Assembly (NCBI RefSeq): GCF_910592395.1
Contig: NC_088313.1
Coordinates: 3,410,501-3,474,500, forward strand
Source: Lineus longissimus
Taxonomy: Eukaryota > Nemertea > Pilidiophora > Heteronemertea > Lineidae
Reading direction: 5' to 3'
Length of the DNA: 64,000 bases
The translations under genes were made by a program, and so were the position numbers. This document shows, piece after piece, positions 49,501-63,937 of the stretch (the first letter of the stretch is position 1; the number at the start of each line of letters is the position of its first letter). The notes beneath the pieces were generated by a model. That model did not search any database, was not told the DNA's origin, and saw only the letters and a list, made by a program, of their open reading frames with translations.

Positions 49501-51845
49501 CGGAAATTGATTATCGTTCAATGAATTGGAAGTTTGTGATTTTCTGACCAGATATGTCTCTATTGCTAGCCTTGACTCCAATAAGTCAACATGCATTCAG
49601 TTTACACCAATCGGTAACCACGGCATGAGCAGAGACTATCGATATTTCAAGAATTATTGCCATTACTTGAGAATAAAAACACAAAACCTCCTGAGATTGC
49701 AAAATGAGCGCTGGATTAGATTTTAGCCAAGCCATCGCGGCGGTCTCGGAGGGCTACCTCCGTCCGTGTAATGTCTATCGTGCAATCAATAAACTGATTA
49801 TCGGGCAATTTGAGGTAATTTGTTCTTGCTTTTTCTGCAATTGGTTAAAGACAAAAAAATAGGAAAAGTTACAAATCAATTGGAAGAAGCATGCGGTGGC
49901 GAAAGGAGTTGAGTGCAGACAAACTCTGAAGGCAACAGCAAGTTAAGGTGGGGCGTTCGATTTTCCATACAGAAAAAGCAATAAGATGATTAATTACGTC
50001 AAAGACTCTCTTGGAACATACAAGTTGTTGATCATCCTAGGGCAAACAAATTGCCAGTGACTGCCTGAATCTCTCATGCAATGACTCTTAATAGACGAAG
50101 ACATCGTAAGAAAAAATGCGCCACTGATATCCAGCAGAGGATTTTTTCCTGTAGGGGCTCGTCTGTTCGAGGACTTACAATAATGGGTGATCTTCCACAT
50201 TCTACCCAAACCTGGTTATCATTGTGATAAAAGGACAGAAACATTGATGATGTCAACATGTACCAACACTAAGGTCACATGCACTTCTTGGAATGTCGGC
50301 CTGACACTACACAAATACATGAACATACTGGTGATATTCTGTCCACAATCCAAGAACATGGCCGACGATGGAGGGAAACTGTATGTTTCATGTCCAACCG
50401 GTCCCTAGATTGATCGGGGCTGCCTCCCAGCGCTGTGCCACGAATAGACAAGTGTCGTGCTTTAAGATTGATATCTTCGAGAAGTGTTTGGATGGTGATT
50501 AGTTGATATGGTCATCGTGACAATTATCGCTGTTATATACATAAGCTAATATCTTATAAATTCAGCAACATGTGGGAAACATTGCTAGTTACTGTACATA
50601 CCCTTAGACGGGTGGATCTAGAAACTATATGGACAAAAGTAAGAACTAGGCATAGAATATTGGTGTGGTTGTCTCGATAATCTCATCAACTCAACAGTGT
50701 GATTTGACTAAGTCAACGACTGGTTCGAAATCGCAAGCCCATGCAGAAATGGAAATCTGTGGCAAATGTTTAGACGGTGGATAGTAAGTAGGCTGGACAA
50801 CTCCGATATCTGTATCTCACTAACTCAGCAACATGCTCAGGAGCAATGACTGGAGAGATGGCAATGGGTTAGAGATGGATATCTTCAAGAGCTGTAGCTG
50901 TTGTGCTGCTGCATCATGGCCAGTGATAAAGGATTGGCAACTGAATGGCGATATCGATGGTTGTCAGTCGACGACGTTGTCAACAATAGAGACACTGAAG
51001 TGGAATTATCGTAAGGAACTATTTCTAGCTAAACGGTGGCCTGTGTGGGGATCGGCATTTGAAGTTGTTAAGGGTAGGCTTTGAATGCCCTTGCCAACAA
51101 TGGGCCATTGGCATGAAGCAACGGTTACGATACGAGATATATAGCGTCAGGAACTAGTTGGTTGGCATGGCGGACTTTCAGGGATGTGTTTCGCAAGGTT
51201 TCGAATATAGCTGCCTCGAAGACCATGCCAAGCCAGCAACATGAGCAAGGGAATGCCAGCCAGTGTTAAGTATGACAATAGGGAGGTTAAGATCTGCCCC
51301 GACTCCCACTCCGACGAAATATGTAAATACGAAGCTGAACTGATTGACTTGTCAGATCTTTGGTCGACCTCACCGTAAAGTCTAAAGATGTAGAATGGCA
51401 ATGTGTCAAAACACTAAAGTAGAGATTCAACATTTTGACACATAGTTACATCCCAGTAAAAAAGGAATGACTCAATTTCTTTAGTGGGCAATTAATAACG
51501 CAATTAGGAAATTTGCAATTACTCTGGTATTTCAATATCATTTTCCGCACTAGCCCAGGGCATACCAAACAAACAATTACGGGAGCAGGAGTTCATTTAA
51601 TAACTTCCTGACGATGCAACTCTAGCGTAATTAGATGAAACGAATTACTGAAGTGAGGACGCAGAGTGCCGTCGGGCCTTCGAAACGCGCCTCCATGATT
51701 CCTCAGAAAGTTTCACCAGAGAATGATTTCACCCCAGAACATTGAGAAACATTCAATGATCCGTTTGTGATGCTCATTCATGTGCTGTAAGCTTGAAAAG
51801 ACAGCCGTATATCCAAGTACCAAAACGTAAAAATGTGTCATGCGT

Positions 51846-51908
51846 CACGTGGGTCACGTGTTACGTGGGTCACGTGTCACATATGTCACGCATCACGATA
51901 GTCACGTG
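51846..51908. promoter_or_regulatory. Cluster of four CACGTG E-boxes
   Basis: CACGTG occurs at 51846, 51855, 51871 and 51903, with two further near-matches between (TTACGTGGG, GTCACGCATCAC). Part is a 16-bp tandem duplication of ACGTGGGTCACGTG. CACGTG is the core bound by bHLH factors such as MITF/TFE, USF, MAX and CLOCK. Binding here is not shown, and a decayed minisatellite is an alternative. Confidence 0.4.
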
Positions 51909-52332
51909 CTTTGGATAGCACGATTATCCCGGTATTTTCTATTTCGATTACTAAAACATGCGACATATGTGTAAAATCATGTAGCTTGGCTTTCTGCATT
52001 ACTGGTCTTACAAACACAACGAAACAGTATCGTAGTTGCTCTACTCTCCCAGCCTGTTCCCGTAAAACTCCAACCTGTTTCCTCGCCCACAATTAACTCA
52101 GTAAACGCACTTCCCTTTGAGGCAACAGCAAAAAACATCACGTCGTCAGTTAGGATATCGCTGAAATATTTGACAATGTAAATTTCGCAAATTGTTAAAA
52201 TTTGATTTGTTTTCCATCGCCCTGTTTAAAATATTCATTGAATTGCTTCCTTGTTTGTCGAGCTGCGTAGATAGGAGTATTCCTGTGGGTAAATTTTAAT
52301 TCACTTCATACCCGAATTAAACTATAACCGCG

Positions 52333-52752
52333 ATGGCTTTAATTTCGTTAACTCTACCAGTGATGGTTACAAATGCAGGTGGTGCAGGATGCATTGTTCA
52401 TAATGTACAATTCCATGCACACTCCAGTTCACCAAAGCCTTGCCTAAACTCTAGTGCATCGAAGCATGGTATCATGTCGAAATTGCACTATAAGCGAGGA
52501 ATACTTGAGCTGAAATTAACTTTAGGTAGTGAACATGAGTTGTTGGTAGTGATGCAATTTGCGTTGGATATCGATTTCTTACGGGACAAGCGTCGGAATG
52601 AAGATGGATGCGCGAATACGTCTCTTGATGTCATAAACAATTGCCGGCTGCATCTGACATGCCTGACTCATCAACCCCGCGCCACAACATATCTTAAAGA
52701 TTCGAAATGCACAAAACAAGCTCTTATTTCGCCATATTGTGGAGGATTATGA
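52333..52752 (+). CDS. Unrecognised 139-codon open frame
   Basis: It starts at ATG with G at -3 and G at +4 and ends at TGA. The N-terminus is mildly hydrophobic, but there is no clear signal peptide or domain. The composition is unremarkable and no conserved motif is visible. In a window of this size a chance frame of this length is plausible. Confidence 0.12.
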   Translation: MALISLTLPVMVTNAGGAGCIVHNVQFHAHSSSPKPCLNSSASKHGIMSKLHYKRGILELKLTLGSEHELLVVMQFALDIDFLRDKRRNEDGCANTSLDVINNCRLHLTCLTHQPRATTYLKDSKCTKQALISPYCGGL

Positions 52753-55382
52753 ATGATTATCTTGTCTTTTCGCAACAAAGCTGCCTTATTTGCGGCCAAT
52801 TATCCTCCACGATACGATGAGAACATGCTCCTCTTCGCTTCAAAGCTGAGCAGGGGCCATTGCGGTTGTGGCAATTGTGAAATGGTAATCGTCATTCAGA
52901 TTCCGATGGAGGCGATCGGATGACAACCACCTGTATGGCGGAAATCTCTAATGTTACCAAGGAATTGTGGATTTTAGATTGTTCAGTAATCGGGGGATAT
53001 AGCTGCTGCAGTTCCTTTTTTGGTCATTACACATTATTTACGTGCATCGTCACCATTTTATGAGAGAAGAGTAGTAGAATCGCTGTCAAATGGCCTCATT
53101 AGAGGTATTTTGAACTACATAATGTACATGTACTTCAATCCAAATCTTTCTACCGCTCTTGCGTCAGTGAAATAAGTTAAGTTTTTGTTACTTTCGGTTC
53201 TCATTTAAATAACTAAAGTAAAATAATGTCAGGGAAGGGAAGGCGCTATGTAATTTTTTATTCCATTAGACCTGTTTCGAACGCAGGAAGCAAACTTTAC
53301 CTACTCTTTGTGTTAGTATCTATTTTCATCTTATACATATTCAATCTTCATCGTCTAAGTGTCATTCAGCTCCTAGGAGAAAATTGCAAACTGTAAGCAT
53401 TAAACGCTTGCCTCGTTAAATGTCTTAAAGGGTGAACTTGGGCGTGGGATTTAGGTCGCTAGGAAGATAACGTGCTGACTCGCCGTCATGTGCCGCCACA
53501 TGTAGCATCACACTAACGTTGATCAGAAATGATTTTCGCTAGTATTGCGAGACGATATTCGACATGGCTTGCGAATTTCAGGCCGGGCAATGGTTACAGT
53601 CCAATCTTTGTTTAAGTGATTATTGCGATTGAATGATTTCAAAAAAAATTATATCTCGTTAGGAGAGGTCACGGTCCTGCTAGAAGCCATTTCTGCATAA
53701 AGCCAACATATCTCGCATACCTTCTTGTCCCTTTAACCCACGTTTCCATATAAACCTACACAAAGCTTTGCCAAAACTGCGTGAAGCAACACCGTCGTCG
53801 AGGAAACCGTTCGAACCTTGATTTACAGTCATTTGGTGTAGACCTTTGGTGGGCTGGTATTCAACCCTCAACAGAAATGACCAGCCGTGACGTATCATTG
53901 CCGAGTCGGCACTTTCTGCCGACGTAATCCTTTGTTTCAAAATTTTCGTTTCCTAAAAGCAACTTGAAGCAGCCACGATTTCCGTCAGTACCAACACGGT
54001 GAAGCAACACAGTGGATGAAACCGTTACAGAACCCTCATTCATCACTGACTGGGGTTCTCGCTCGTCAGGGATTCAAGATAATCTAATTCGATCGATTAT
54101 GACTGAAGCGTCCTCCCCAAACCGTGATTCACTTCCACTCACATTTAGTCATACCCGGCGCAGAGTGAGAAATTCTACCAAAAGAAACGTATCCAGCCCG
54201 ATAGACGGCAAAAAGTCATGCATGGCCTAATTGAAACAAAATGGTAACGATCAGGGCCATAGCCTGAGCGCCATCAATACAAGTCACTTCTCTTCATTGG
54301 CGAGGATAAATATTGCCACTTTTCCAAAATACCCTCAAGTGTTTCAGAAAAACCTCTAATGCGTGCGAGTTAGTGTTCGCCGAAATTTACTTTAACGATT
54401 TTCAAAAGCCCAAAAACCTTAAATTCTTTGAGTGAACGTCTCGAAACCAATGCATGATGTTGCTTTCAATTTGTGAGGAAACGCACAATTTTAAATCCAC
54501 CGCCCCACTGCGCAGAATATTCCCATATATAGCCATTCAGTCTCACCTTCGCTTTCAATCTCAGAAGATTCGTTACCGAATCATTTGAAAAATGCTAACA
54601 AAACATCCGAATTTAAAATTCCAGAATCAACCCTGCCATCAATAAGGCAATGATCGCCTTAAGAATTATTCTGGCTTTCGTAATGAAATCTACCGATCTT
54701 GACAATGGCAGTGTCTGTTGAAGACAAATCGTGTGGAATTCTTGGCTAAACTGCTTTCCAGGCGATTGACTCCCATCGATCACACAGACAACCCATATTC
54801 GCTTCACGGGGCACGGCTACCAGCTTTATAGCCTGGTGGATCTTGGCTCAGGCTATGTCAAGAACACTGGTGGTTCATTTACCAGTGTTCCTAATACGCC
54901 AGTGTTCCTTCAACAGCATCGATTTCGGCATCCGGCAGAGGATCCCGATACAGAGCTACCATGAGGAAACCTCACGACATCTTAGCGCGTTTTTTTTATC
55001 CGGTTGACGATATGGACGAGACTGTTGGTCAAAGTGTTTTACGTATGAAGGATGCATCAATCTTGATCGAATGCCAGCCTGAGGACGTGGTACAAAATCG
55101 GTGTATAGAGTAGGATGGCGTATGAGCCATTCCTCACGCCCAGATCCACGAGGGCCAAGTAAGTGATCTATCAAGAAGATGACACGTTCAATAATCGCTC
55201 CAATTTTACCATCTCAACGATGGCGCACTGTGTTAGACAGCCCTATTCAGCGGTGATTGAAGAGTACTGCGAGTATATTCAGTTGTTGGCAAACGAATCT
55301 CATTAGTTCCAGAGTCATGTATGAGGTAGACGACTGCACCCTAGGCGAATATCGTCAGTTGCCTGAGGATTTCATCAGCTTC

Positions 55383-55630
55383 CTGCAGGGCCCAATCTTC
55401 TAAGTCAGTCACCGGCCACCACCCCGCCCAGATAGTTCCCCTGATGCAGGGCCCAATCCTCTAAGTGAGTCATCGCCCCCTACCCCGCCCAGATAGTTCC
55501 CCTGATGCAGGGCCCAATCCTAAGTCAGTCATCGCCCACTACCACGCCCAGATAGTTCCCCTGATGCAGGGCCCAATCCTCTAAGTGAGTCATCGCCCCC
55601 TACCCCGCCCAGATAGTTCCCCTGATAGTT
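55383..55630 (+). repeat. 61-bp minisatellite, about four copies
   Basis: Units carry CTGATGCAGGGCCCAATC and end in CGCCCAGATAGTTCC, starting near 55383, 55441, 55502 and 55561. The third is 2 bp short. The last two full units are almost identical, while the first is the most diverged. Confidence 0.9.
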
Positions 55631-56942
55631 TGTCGATATATATTTGCTCCCAACCCCCTTCTACATGTATGAACATGCAAGTTCAAATTCGGTTGCGAAA
55701 GCTCTTCCTTTGAACAGTTTTCGCCTTCTTCTTCTTCCTTCCGCTTCATCAATCATCCTCTTTTTCTTCTCCGTTCTCTCCTTGGCGGTAGTTGCGTGCC
55801 ACTACGGGTAGCCGCCAATTGGGTAATCAGTCTAAAATTCTAACTTCGTTTGGACTGATTACAACATATATAGTGGACTTTGGCGCGGGATTTTTTTGCT
55901 GATACGAATGTTAGTCTCTTGTTGCATACCGAATCCATTCATAGCATGGTGTTGTTATGGTACACCGACGCAAGCAATTCACTAAGTATGATATATAATT
56001 CCCGAGGTAATTCTGAGGGTAGATTTACGATAATCACTCTCCTAGGGACATAATCCCAGTGAATTATTTCAAATTTTAATGATTTAAGTATCAAAAGATA
56101 AGGAGAGTCGATTACACCAATTTGCATTACATGTTGTATCTGACAAGGAAGACGATTATTTCTACCAGTACATGTACTTTAATTCATTACGGTATATAAG
56201 GATGAATTATTAAAAACTAAGGGTACATTACGGCGCATATAGAAACACACACCGAGATGGTAATTACATAAAGGTTAATTAATGGGTACTTTTTCTTCAC
56301 ATGATTGATGTAATTTGTGGATTCTGACACCGTGGGTTGATTGATGGCGCTGGATGGGTTCTGTTTTATTTACTCGTGATGAAAAATCACTATCAACGTA
56401 AAGCTGGCTGGCTGCGTTGGTTTTTTGGGTCTAATGTGCCTGAGCTGCAGCATTAATTTCCCTCATTCAGGGATTCCTGGAAGCAGAAACGGGGAGCATT
56501 TTCCGGGCCGTATCATATTATCCAATAAAGAAGTTCAAATTCTTCGATAGAAACGTGCCAACCAGGATGCCCTATTTTGAGTTAAATTGGCTATTTAAAT
56601 TCTGCCCGTCTATAGATTCGCGAAAGGCCGGCTCATCGGGCTAGGGGAGAGTTTATCCCGGATTACATAGCATAAAGCGACTGCAGCTAGACACTTCAGA
56701 CCTGGGGCTTGAATTTTGCCCACGTTTATTGAAATACGCGTTTTGCTCTTACAATCGAATCTTTCTTCAGCCTTTAACATCTTTCGTCATAAATCTCACT
56801 TTTAAACCCGTATATCATCCCAACATCATGGTGTAGGTCGTCCGTCGCACGACTCCCGCAATTCAGACGAAACGTTCATTCTATTAAACATGGACATGAA
56901 ATTAATTGAATTCATAAGCAGACAACGTGTTTACGTTGCATT

Positions 56943-56973
56943 GCGCGGGAACGGTTGCGAATATCGCGGGAAA
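56943..56973. promoter_or_regulatory. Pair of E2F-like sites
   Basis: GCGCGGGAA (56943) and TCGCGGGAAA (56964) are both close to the E2F consensus and about 20 bp apart in the same orientation. They sit in a high-complexity block next to ATTAATTGAATT. Function is inferred. Confidence 0.25.
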
Positions 56974-59900
56974 TATCGACAATCCTGACGCATGATGGAT
57001 TGAATCTGTTCGCTCGATTGCACCCTGAATAATTTACATTTCAATTCGTATGGCTTGCTTTTTGCTCTTCTAATAACCCGGTATCTATAGAAATGGAAGA
57101 TTTGAATGATAAATGCAGTCGGTGATCACGAAGATCACGGAAAATCGTGTGCTTCTGTCCGAAATCACATTGGAGTTTGAACCACCACCAAAGATAAGAA
57201 GCAAAAATTTGCTCTCATGACGATTTAGTGAAAGCTCCTAAATTCTTCAATAAGATAAAGATATATTTTAGAAATTTATACTGTAGTTGAGAGCGATGAG
57301 TTTAATGAGACGCAATCCAAGACCAATCGAAGGTATTTTCTCAACTAAATGCCTTCCTTTTCTTTTACACGTCTTTTCTATTAACAGGCATTGAATAATT
57401 TAGAAATCGATTTTGTACTGATAAATATCAGTACAATCATTAGAAATCCATCGAATTTTTCGCTTCAGTAAACACGGACAAAATCTCGAAGACATCGCAC
57501 GCAAGGATGTCACCCTGATTCAAATACGCATCATTCTTTCAATATTCATGGGAGCTGCAGCCTGAATCCCCGATCGAATGAATTCAAAGACATCTATTAC
57601 GGGTATTAGATTCGAGAGTGTAAGCCATCTTATGTTTACTTAAGATAAGAAAATATGTCGTCTGCGAGTGACGATTTGACACAAAATCGATGACGTAGCA
57701 CACGAAAGTGATTCCTCTTGCGCGGTTCAGATTGTCAGGCGCAGTTCATGCTTCAAGATGATGCCGTGTGATAAAACCGAGAGCTATTCAACTGATTTTT
57801 AACTAGATAAGCGATAGTGGTAAATCCGAAGAAATTTAACTCGGTTTGGGTGAAGTTTGTGGCCCTTGAATGGAAAGTCCCGCGTTGATGCAATCCAATC
57901 AATTGACGATTAAGCTTTTAAAAGAAATGCATGTATAAAAAATCCAGGCGGAAACGCTGTTAACATGATTTTCATGATATATACTAGTATATTGTCTTGG
58001 CTGCATCGGTCAAGCAAGAGACCTCTTCCCGGGAAGTCGTTCTGAAACTGGGAATTTCGCGTACTGGTATCTAGAAACTAACGACATTTAAAAGGTGGCG
58101 GTGGAAACATGGAGTCGTTGCTTTGCCAACAACATTGCCACAGGTTTCCCATATCACAACCCCGCGTCGAGGGAGGCCATTAATCTACAGGCACTGAAAA
58201 ATTGATGCCATTCATATCTGCTTCTAATCGCCACCATCTCTGACTCAGACAAAACGACTCAAGTAAATTGCGATATACGTTTTTTGCACGTTTCTTCGAT
58301 TATCGGTACTTGAATCTAGATTATTCAAAGACATCTTATCTGTAGTTCTGTCGCATGCAGAGTGCGATAGGAATTCATTTGTTTAAGTCGGAATACGGTC
58401 GAGTCTTAGTTGTTGAAGCCTGATTTTATCATCGTTTTAACTTCAGTTAGCCTTAATGAGTCATGTCATCAACTGGTAAAACAATAATGAATGTTGACTA
58501 ATCATTCATGTCGACGGATTTATGTTCTTGTCGGTGGAGATGTCACACCAAAATACATTTTACGCTCACAAGAAATTACGTCATTTGCTTGCCAAACGTC
58601 GCTCTAAGCAGCAACCATGACTGGCTGATTTCGCGGTTGGAACTTTATGCCAATTTAACAATCTTCACTAGCAACGATACTGTAGCACCGTGCGACAGAG
58701 GTGTGCTTTGGTGATTGCAAGTAATTCAAATGTCCATTTTAAGCAAATTTTGGTGCATAAAAACCCACAAATACGTTATTTTTATGAATTGGGATGATTG
58801 AGGTTCAAAAATTGTCATCGAAATAGCCATTTTATGACGCTATTAGAAAGATCTATTTGATGTAACGTTACGCCATTGTGATCAGGTTCAACAGTACGCG
58901 CAATTGCACAAGAGTTGTTTGGACTGTCCAGCGCATTCATATCGCAATCCAGTTGACCAACAAACAACCTCGACAAAGAACCTCGTCGTCAGACTGCGTA
59001 TTGCAATGCAGGAAAGTATGATTCTCAACCGTTTGAAAAGTCTTAAGCAAATGGCCTTCCTAAAAAGAATAAAAATAGGTATAACATCATCCATGTTTGC
59101 GCGAGACTTTGGTCGCCATATTTATCTCGGAACGGTCCTTTCGCTGACTCATCACAGCCACTTCACGACAATCACAAATAATTCCTCCGAGATTAATTTC
59201 TCCCTCTCGATGATATTCTTATTTTGTGCCCGGGCGAACGAACACAATTGAGTTTATCCCCAAATGCCGTCAGCAATAACTCCATTACTGATTCTTGTTG
59301 ATTACGGAAGCCCATTAGGTGTGCGACCACTTGATGGTTAGTGCGAACGCAGATAGTCCTCATGACCATTATAATTCTGCCTATTAACCGATCATGGTTA
59401 TTGGCTGTATGACTCGTGGTGGCCCTTTATTACGGATCATTGAATTCATGAATGCTTACGTGAGAATTCTGTTTAGTCATTAGTCGGTATATCTATGAGT
59501 GTTGCCATTTCGTTGATAAGGAAAGTAAAGATGGACGAAAATCAATACTTCTAGATCAGTACTATCCTCCATTTCAGAACTCTTTTTATGGTGTTAGGGC
59601 AGAGCTTTTTCTCCACTTAGATCGCTTTTCTGAATTAATGTTGTTCGGCGTTTTCGCCAGTTTAATTCGGATAACCTATTTGAACATTGGGTACATCAAT
59701 ATCAAATGTCAAATGTGGAAGATACAAATATTAAAATGAACGAATTGTAAAATAACGGTTTGTCATATACCGCCAGGGCAACGGCGCTCTGGTTTTTTTT
59801 GGTGATTTTGAAAATGTAACATTTGCACAAAATGTTGATCATCTAATAAGGTTCAAAGCGTCTAGAAATACTTACTCTGCCAGAATCGAACAAAACATGA

Positions 59901-62900
59901 TCAAGAACGGGGCACTAGTCATTTTTGTAGAGAAATGCTGACAACTTATCAAGGACATGAAACTTAAACTCAGATCTTATGATTTCAGCTTTTGCAGGAC
60001 TTTTGTAAAATCTCGCGGAAATCTTATATTTTAGAGAATTTGATTACTATGAAGCCAGGAGAATTTTAAACACGATGCCAAACTAACAACACCATGGTAA
60101 GATGACACGATTGAATGATTACTTGAGTGATGGGATAGGGAAAATACCAGTAGAAACTCCTATAAAAGACAAGTGATAGATTAACGTCCCTGATTAAACG
60201 GTGTGTCGATATGTTGCAATATTTCCATTCTTAGGCGGACAACATGCTAATTAATTGCCGTCATATTTCATCTTGGTTACCCAATCTGTCACCGGAGATG
60301 GTATTGGTTGCACTGGCGTAGAAACATTCCATAATACACACATTTCTTACTTTTCTTATAAAAGTCAATGAATCTTTCCCCTGCCACTTCTCGCAGTGAA
60401 ATTAATCTCTAGGCGCAATTCGGCGCTCTCATTCACAAAGGTCAGTTTATTCATGGGTGGCTCATCTATTCATGGGTGGATCCTCATCTCATGTTGCGAG
60501 TAACTGGCTAATTTCTAAAACATGTTCTTATAGAAGTTGGCCGACTTGATTAATAGTTTGTACTTTGTTCGTTGGCGGAATACCCCGATTGAAAACAACT
60601 TTTGAACTATTCTAGTGCCTCTGATCCAAGACCGGTTATGAATTCAATTCAAGCTGGATAATGCGTATTATCATCCAATGTCAGTCAACTCGTACAATTT
60701 CGACAGGCAATGGGCCGGCCACACCAAGCTGTTGAAGGTTATTACTTTATGGTCCGGACTGATCTTTCTTTCGATTTTCGTACAAAGAAATAAGCCGATG
60801 ATCTTAGATTAGTGAAACTATAGTATCTGACTTCACTATACAGCCGTCGCTTTGTGGTTTTGCCACTTTCAACGGCTTTGTGGTAATTAGTCACCATCGC
60901 CATTAATTTACATACATCGACAATAAAATCCTATCGAATGTTTAACTTATGAACAGCTATCAAATTCGGATTTCTTTCCTCTTCAAATCTTCCAAAGATT
61001 CTTCCATCAATAGGATAACAGTTTTCTTCCAAACTTTCTATAACAGCATCACAGCAACCACAATTCCACAAACAAATTCACCAAAACAAATATTCATCAG
61101 AGGTAAACTTGGATTTAACTTCATTTCATTCAGAAAATCTAATGCCAAACTTTACGGATCGAATTGGTTGCGCAAAATAGGCAGGTTTTGCAACCCTACT
61201 ACGAACGGCGAAGTAAACCTCGAAGATCAGTGGTGTGATCAAAGGTATTGGGCAAACTCATAATAGAGACACTTGTTAACCAATTTTCATATTCTGTTTT
61301 AAAAAGTCGGCAATAAAATACATGTACGTAGATTTTTCGTCGTTCCTTACTCTCTGCAAGGGTTGCGAAACCTGTCTAATGTTTGACATGACCTCAGGCC
61401 AGTACTACCGCTATGATCTTTGAATGATTGGTTCTCGAAGCTTCACCCAGAGTAGTTTTCAAGATTGACTTATTGAATAATCTCATGAACCATCTTGATT
61501 TAAAATTCAAATTCTATTAGTGGTATGCAATTTAGAATTCCTTCGGAAATGATGTTAAATCTTTGGAGTGTAATCGAGAGGGACGCGGCTGTGGGTTGGT
61601 GAGTCGTGTCACGTCCTGTTATATTCCACCATGTTGGGTTGCTCCCCAAACTTGGGGTTTGACTGCTAACCTATAGCAAGGAGGGTGCTCTTTAATTTCA
61701 TAAGCTAGCAAAGGGACTACTGCGTAGTTTAACGCTGGTTCAAGGTACGGAATCAGAAAGTCTCCTTGGCTCGGCCAGAATAATGTCTACAAATGTACCA
61801 GCTGTCGGTTCAATAAGCCTGCAGCGGCACGCACGCTTGCTCAACGACCCCGTGGCGAAGGTGGCGCTGAAGTATAGTTCGTAAAACACTTGCTTTTTCT
61901 ATCGATAGTAAACTGATGTAATAGGAAAGTGTCATCTACATCAGTCATGATGGACTTCACAGTCCTAAATTATGTGTATGCATTGAGGGAAGGTGGTGGG
62001 ACGGCAGGGTCTGCAGTTGATAGAGCAATATTTTAACGGGAACCTACACTCATATGGATAAAGATTCTCGCAGGTGAAGCCAGGCAAAGTCGCCATCGCC
62101 AATCTTTATACGTAGAAGCTAATCAGTCACAGCCGTTAAAAAGATTGAAATGAATCTAAAAGCTTGGGAAGACAGTTACTATATACGATTGCTGTTAGAC
62201 CGGGTAGATTTGTTGTGTGTTCGCTAGGGATAGTATAGGATCGCCTTCACAACCAAGAAACACCCAATAATCCCGGACGAAGGGGAAAACAGACTAAAAG
62301 CGTGTAGCGTTTGTTTGATTCTCTCGATTGTCTTTGTAAAGTCTTGCCCATTCGTGATTCACATCCTCATTGAGGCGGCCACTGCTCTGGATTAAGCCGA
62401 AAGTTGCTTGGTTGGTGTATCGGGTGGGAATGATCATGAAGCACCAGCAGTTATAGGCCAGCACATCCCAGGCGCCAGTGACTAACGATTATTGGTAAGA
62501 CAACATTTCCAGATGATCGAACTGGCTCCAAATTGTGTAGACCAGTAGTGGTAAGGCTAATAAAATCACAACTAAATCGTGATTACCAATAAAATCCTTG
62601 AGTTAATCACTTAGTGGTATTTCTAGTCGGATCAATTGTGGCAATACAGATGTTCTTTTCGACGGAGTTCCCGCGTAGGGATCGTATATCGCATTGAGAG
62701 ATTTTTGGCGTGATGCAGTGCAGGCCAACACTCGCCCGGCGAAGTGTCTGCCCAGTGAGGTCGGCGGCGAGAATTTACCATCACGGTGGCCAGCGATATC
62801 AACTTCGCAATTTATACCGCCAGATGAAAATGACAAAGAAAACACAAAATCTGCCCTTTGCTTCTGATCAACAACAAGCTCTGCTGACGCCAACAATGTC

Positions 62901-63937
62901 ATGTTCACAAAGCAAGAAACGGCAGGAATTAAACTTCAGAAGACTTGATCAAGGAAAATGACAAAAACAAGCTTTTTTATGTTGGTCGTTGTAATTCGCC
63001 GAGACGAGGTTGTGCAGATGCAGCCAAGAGTGACTACTTCATGTATGAATCATCTTACTGATCAGGTCAACAACGGAAGATATGATGGAAAAATCTGTTC
63101 CATCTTGTTGACTTGTTTCCCGGGCCCCGGCAGCTAATATCTTTGTAGATCTTTCTCCCCTTTTCTCGTGACTAGTAAAACTAATAGCTAAATCATCCCG
63201 ATAATAAGCAGCCAGTTTATATATGTCGATATGAATATCAAGTTTGAGGTGTTTTAGAATAGAATTTGATGCCTCACCCACGGGCGGATCTGTCATTTTG
63301 CCCATACCTCTCGGTCGCCGCGATTTTGGTCTACATTTCTCTGCTTCAATCTCGCTGTGTTCTTGGTTCGGTATCAATACCTTTAAAACCAAACATTTAG
63401 TTTGAAGTATTTTAGACTCACGGTGGGAGTTGGTCATATTGGGTCCCAGTCTCGGCCAGATGTAAGTTTGAGTTTGACACTTAAATGAAAAAGTGATAAA
63501 TTAAAGTAATGAAGTCACTTAAAAGGAATAAGTAACTTCATGTAAGCCACAAACTTTTAAAACTCATTACACGCCAAGAGCTCTGAAGAAATTCCCTCCT
63601 TGGTTCGCTAATTAGGAATAGCCCGCAGGATCAAGACTTAAACTTAATAGCCAATGGTAATCGAGTACACAAACAAATAGTAGCCAATGGTATAAGGGCA
63701 TAAATTTGATTTGGTAAAAGTCGTGTACAGGCTGATTGCGTTACCATCTGCACTACCATCTTGGCAACGCAATGCTACTGGTCGATAGTGGTGGAGATTG
63801 ATGGTGATGTTGCGGCCTTGGCGAAGAGTAAGCCAGGAAGTCGTCAACAACCAACTTCTGGACAGTGTCATGGTCAGGAGTAACGCTCACAGCACTTAGG
63901 TGTGATAGAAAATGAGCTAGACATCTCCAACTTTCAA

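Larger units (their letters stand above)
46936..55382. other. Gene-poor region with candidate regulatory blocks
   Basis: About 8.4 kb without a recognised gene. Frames of 139-159 codons at 47100-47579 and 52333-52752 show no domain; the second starts at an ATG with G at -3 and +4. Blocks of higher complexity with homeodomain-type sites lie near 49081-49500, 51480-51660 and 52780-52920. A CACGTG cluster and one short candidate frame are listed separately. Confidence 0.5.

Noticed and set aside
51147-51401. 84-codon minus-strand frame with a hydrophobic stretch
   Set aside because: One possible membrane segment only, with no signal peptide position, splice evidence or family match.
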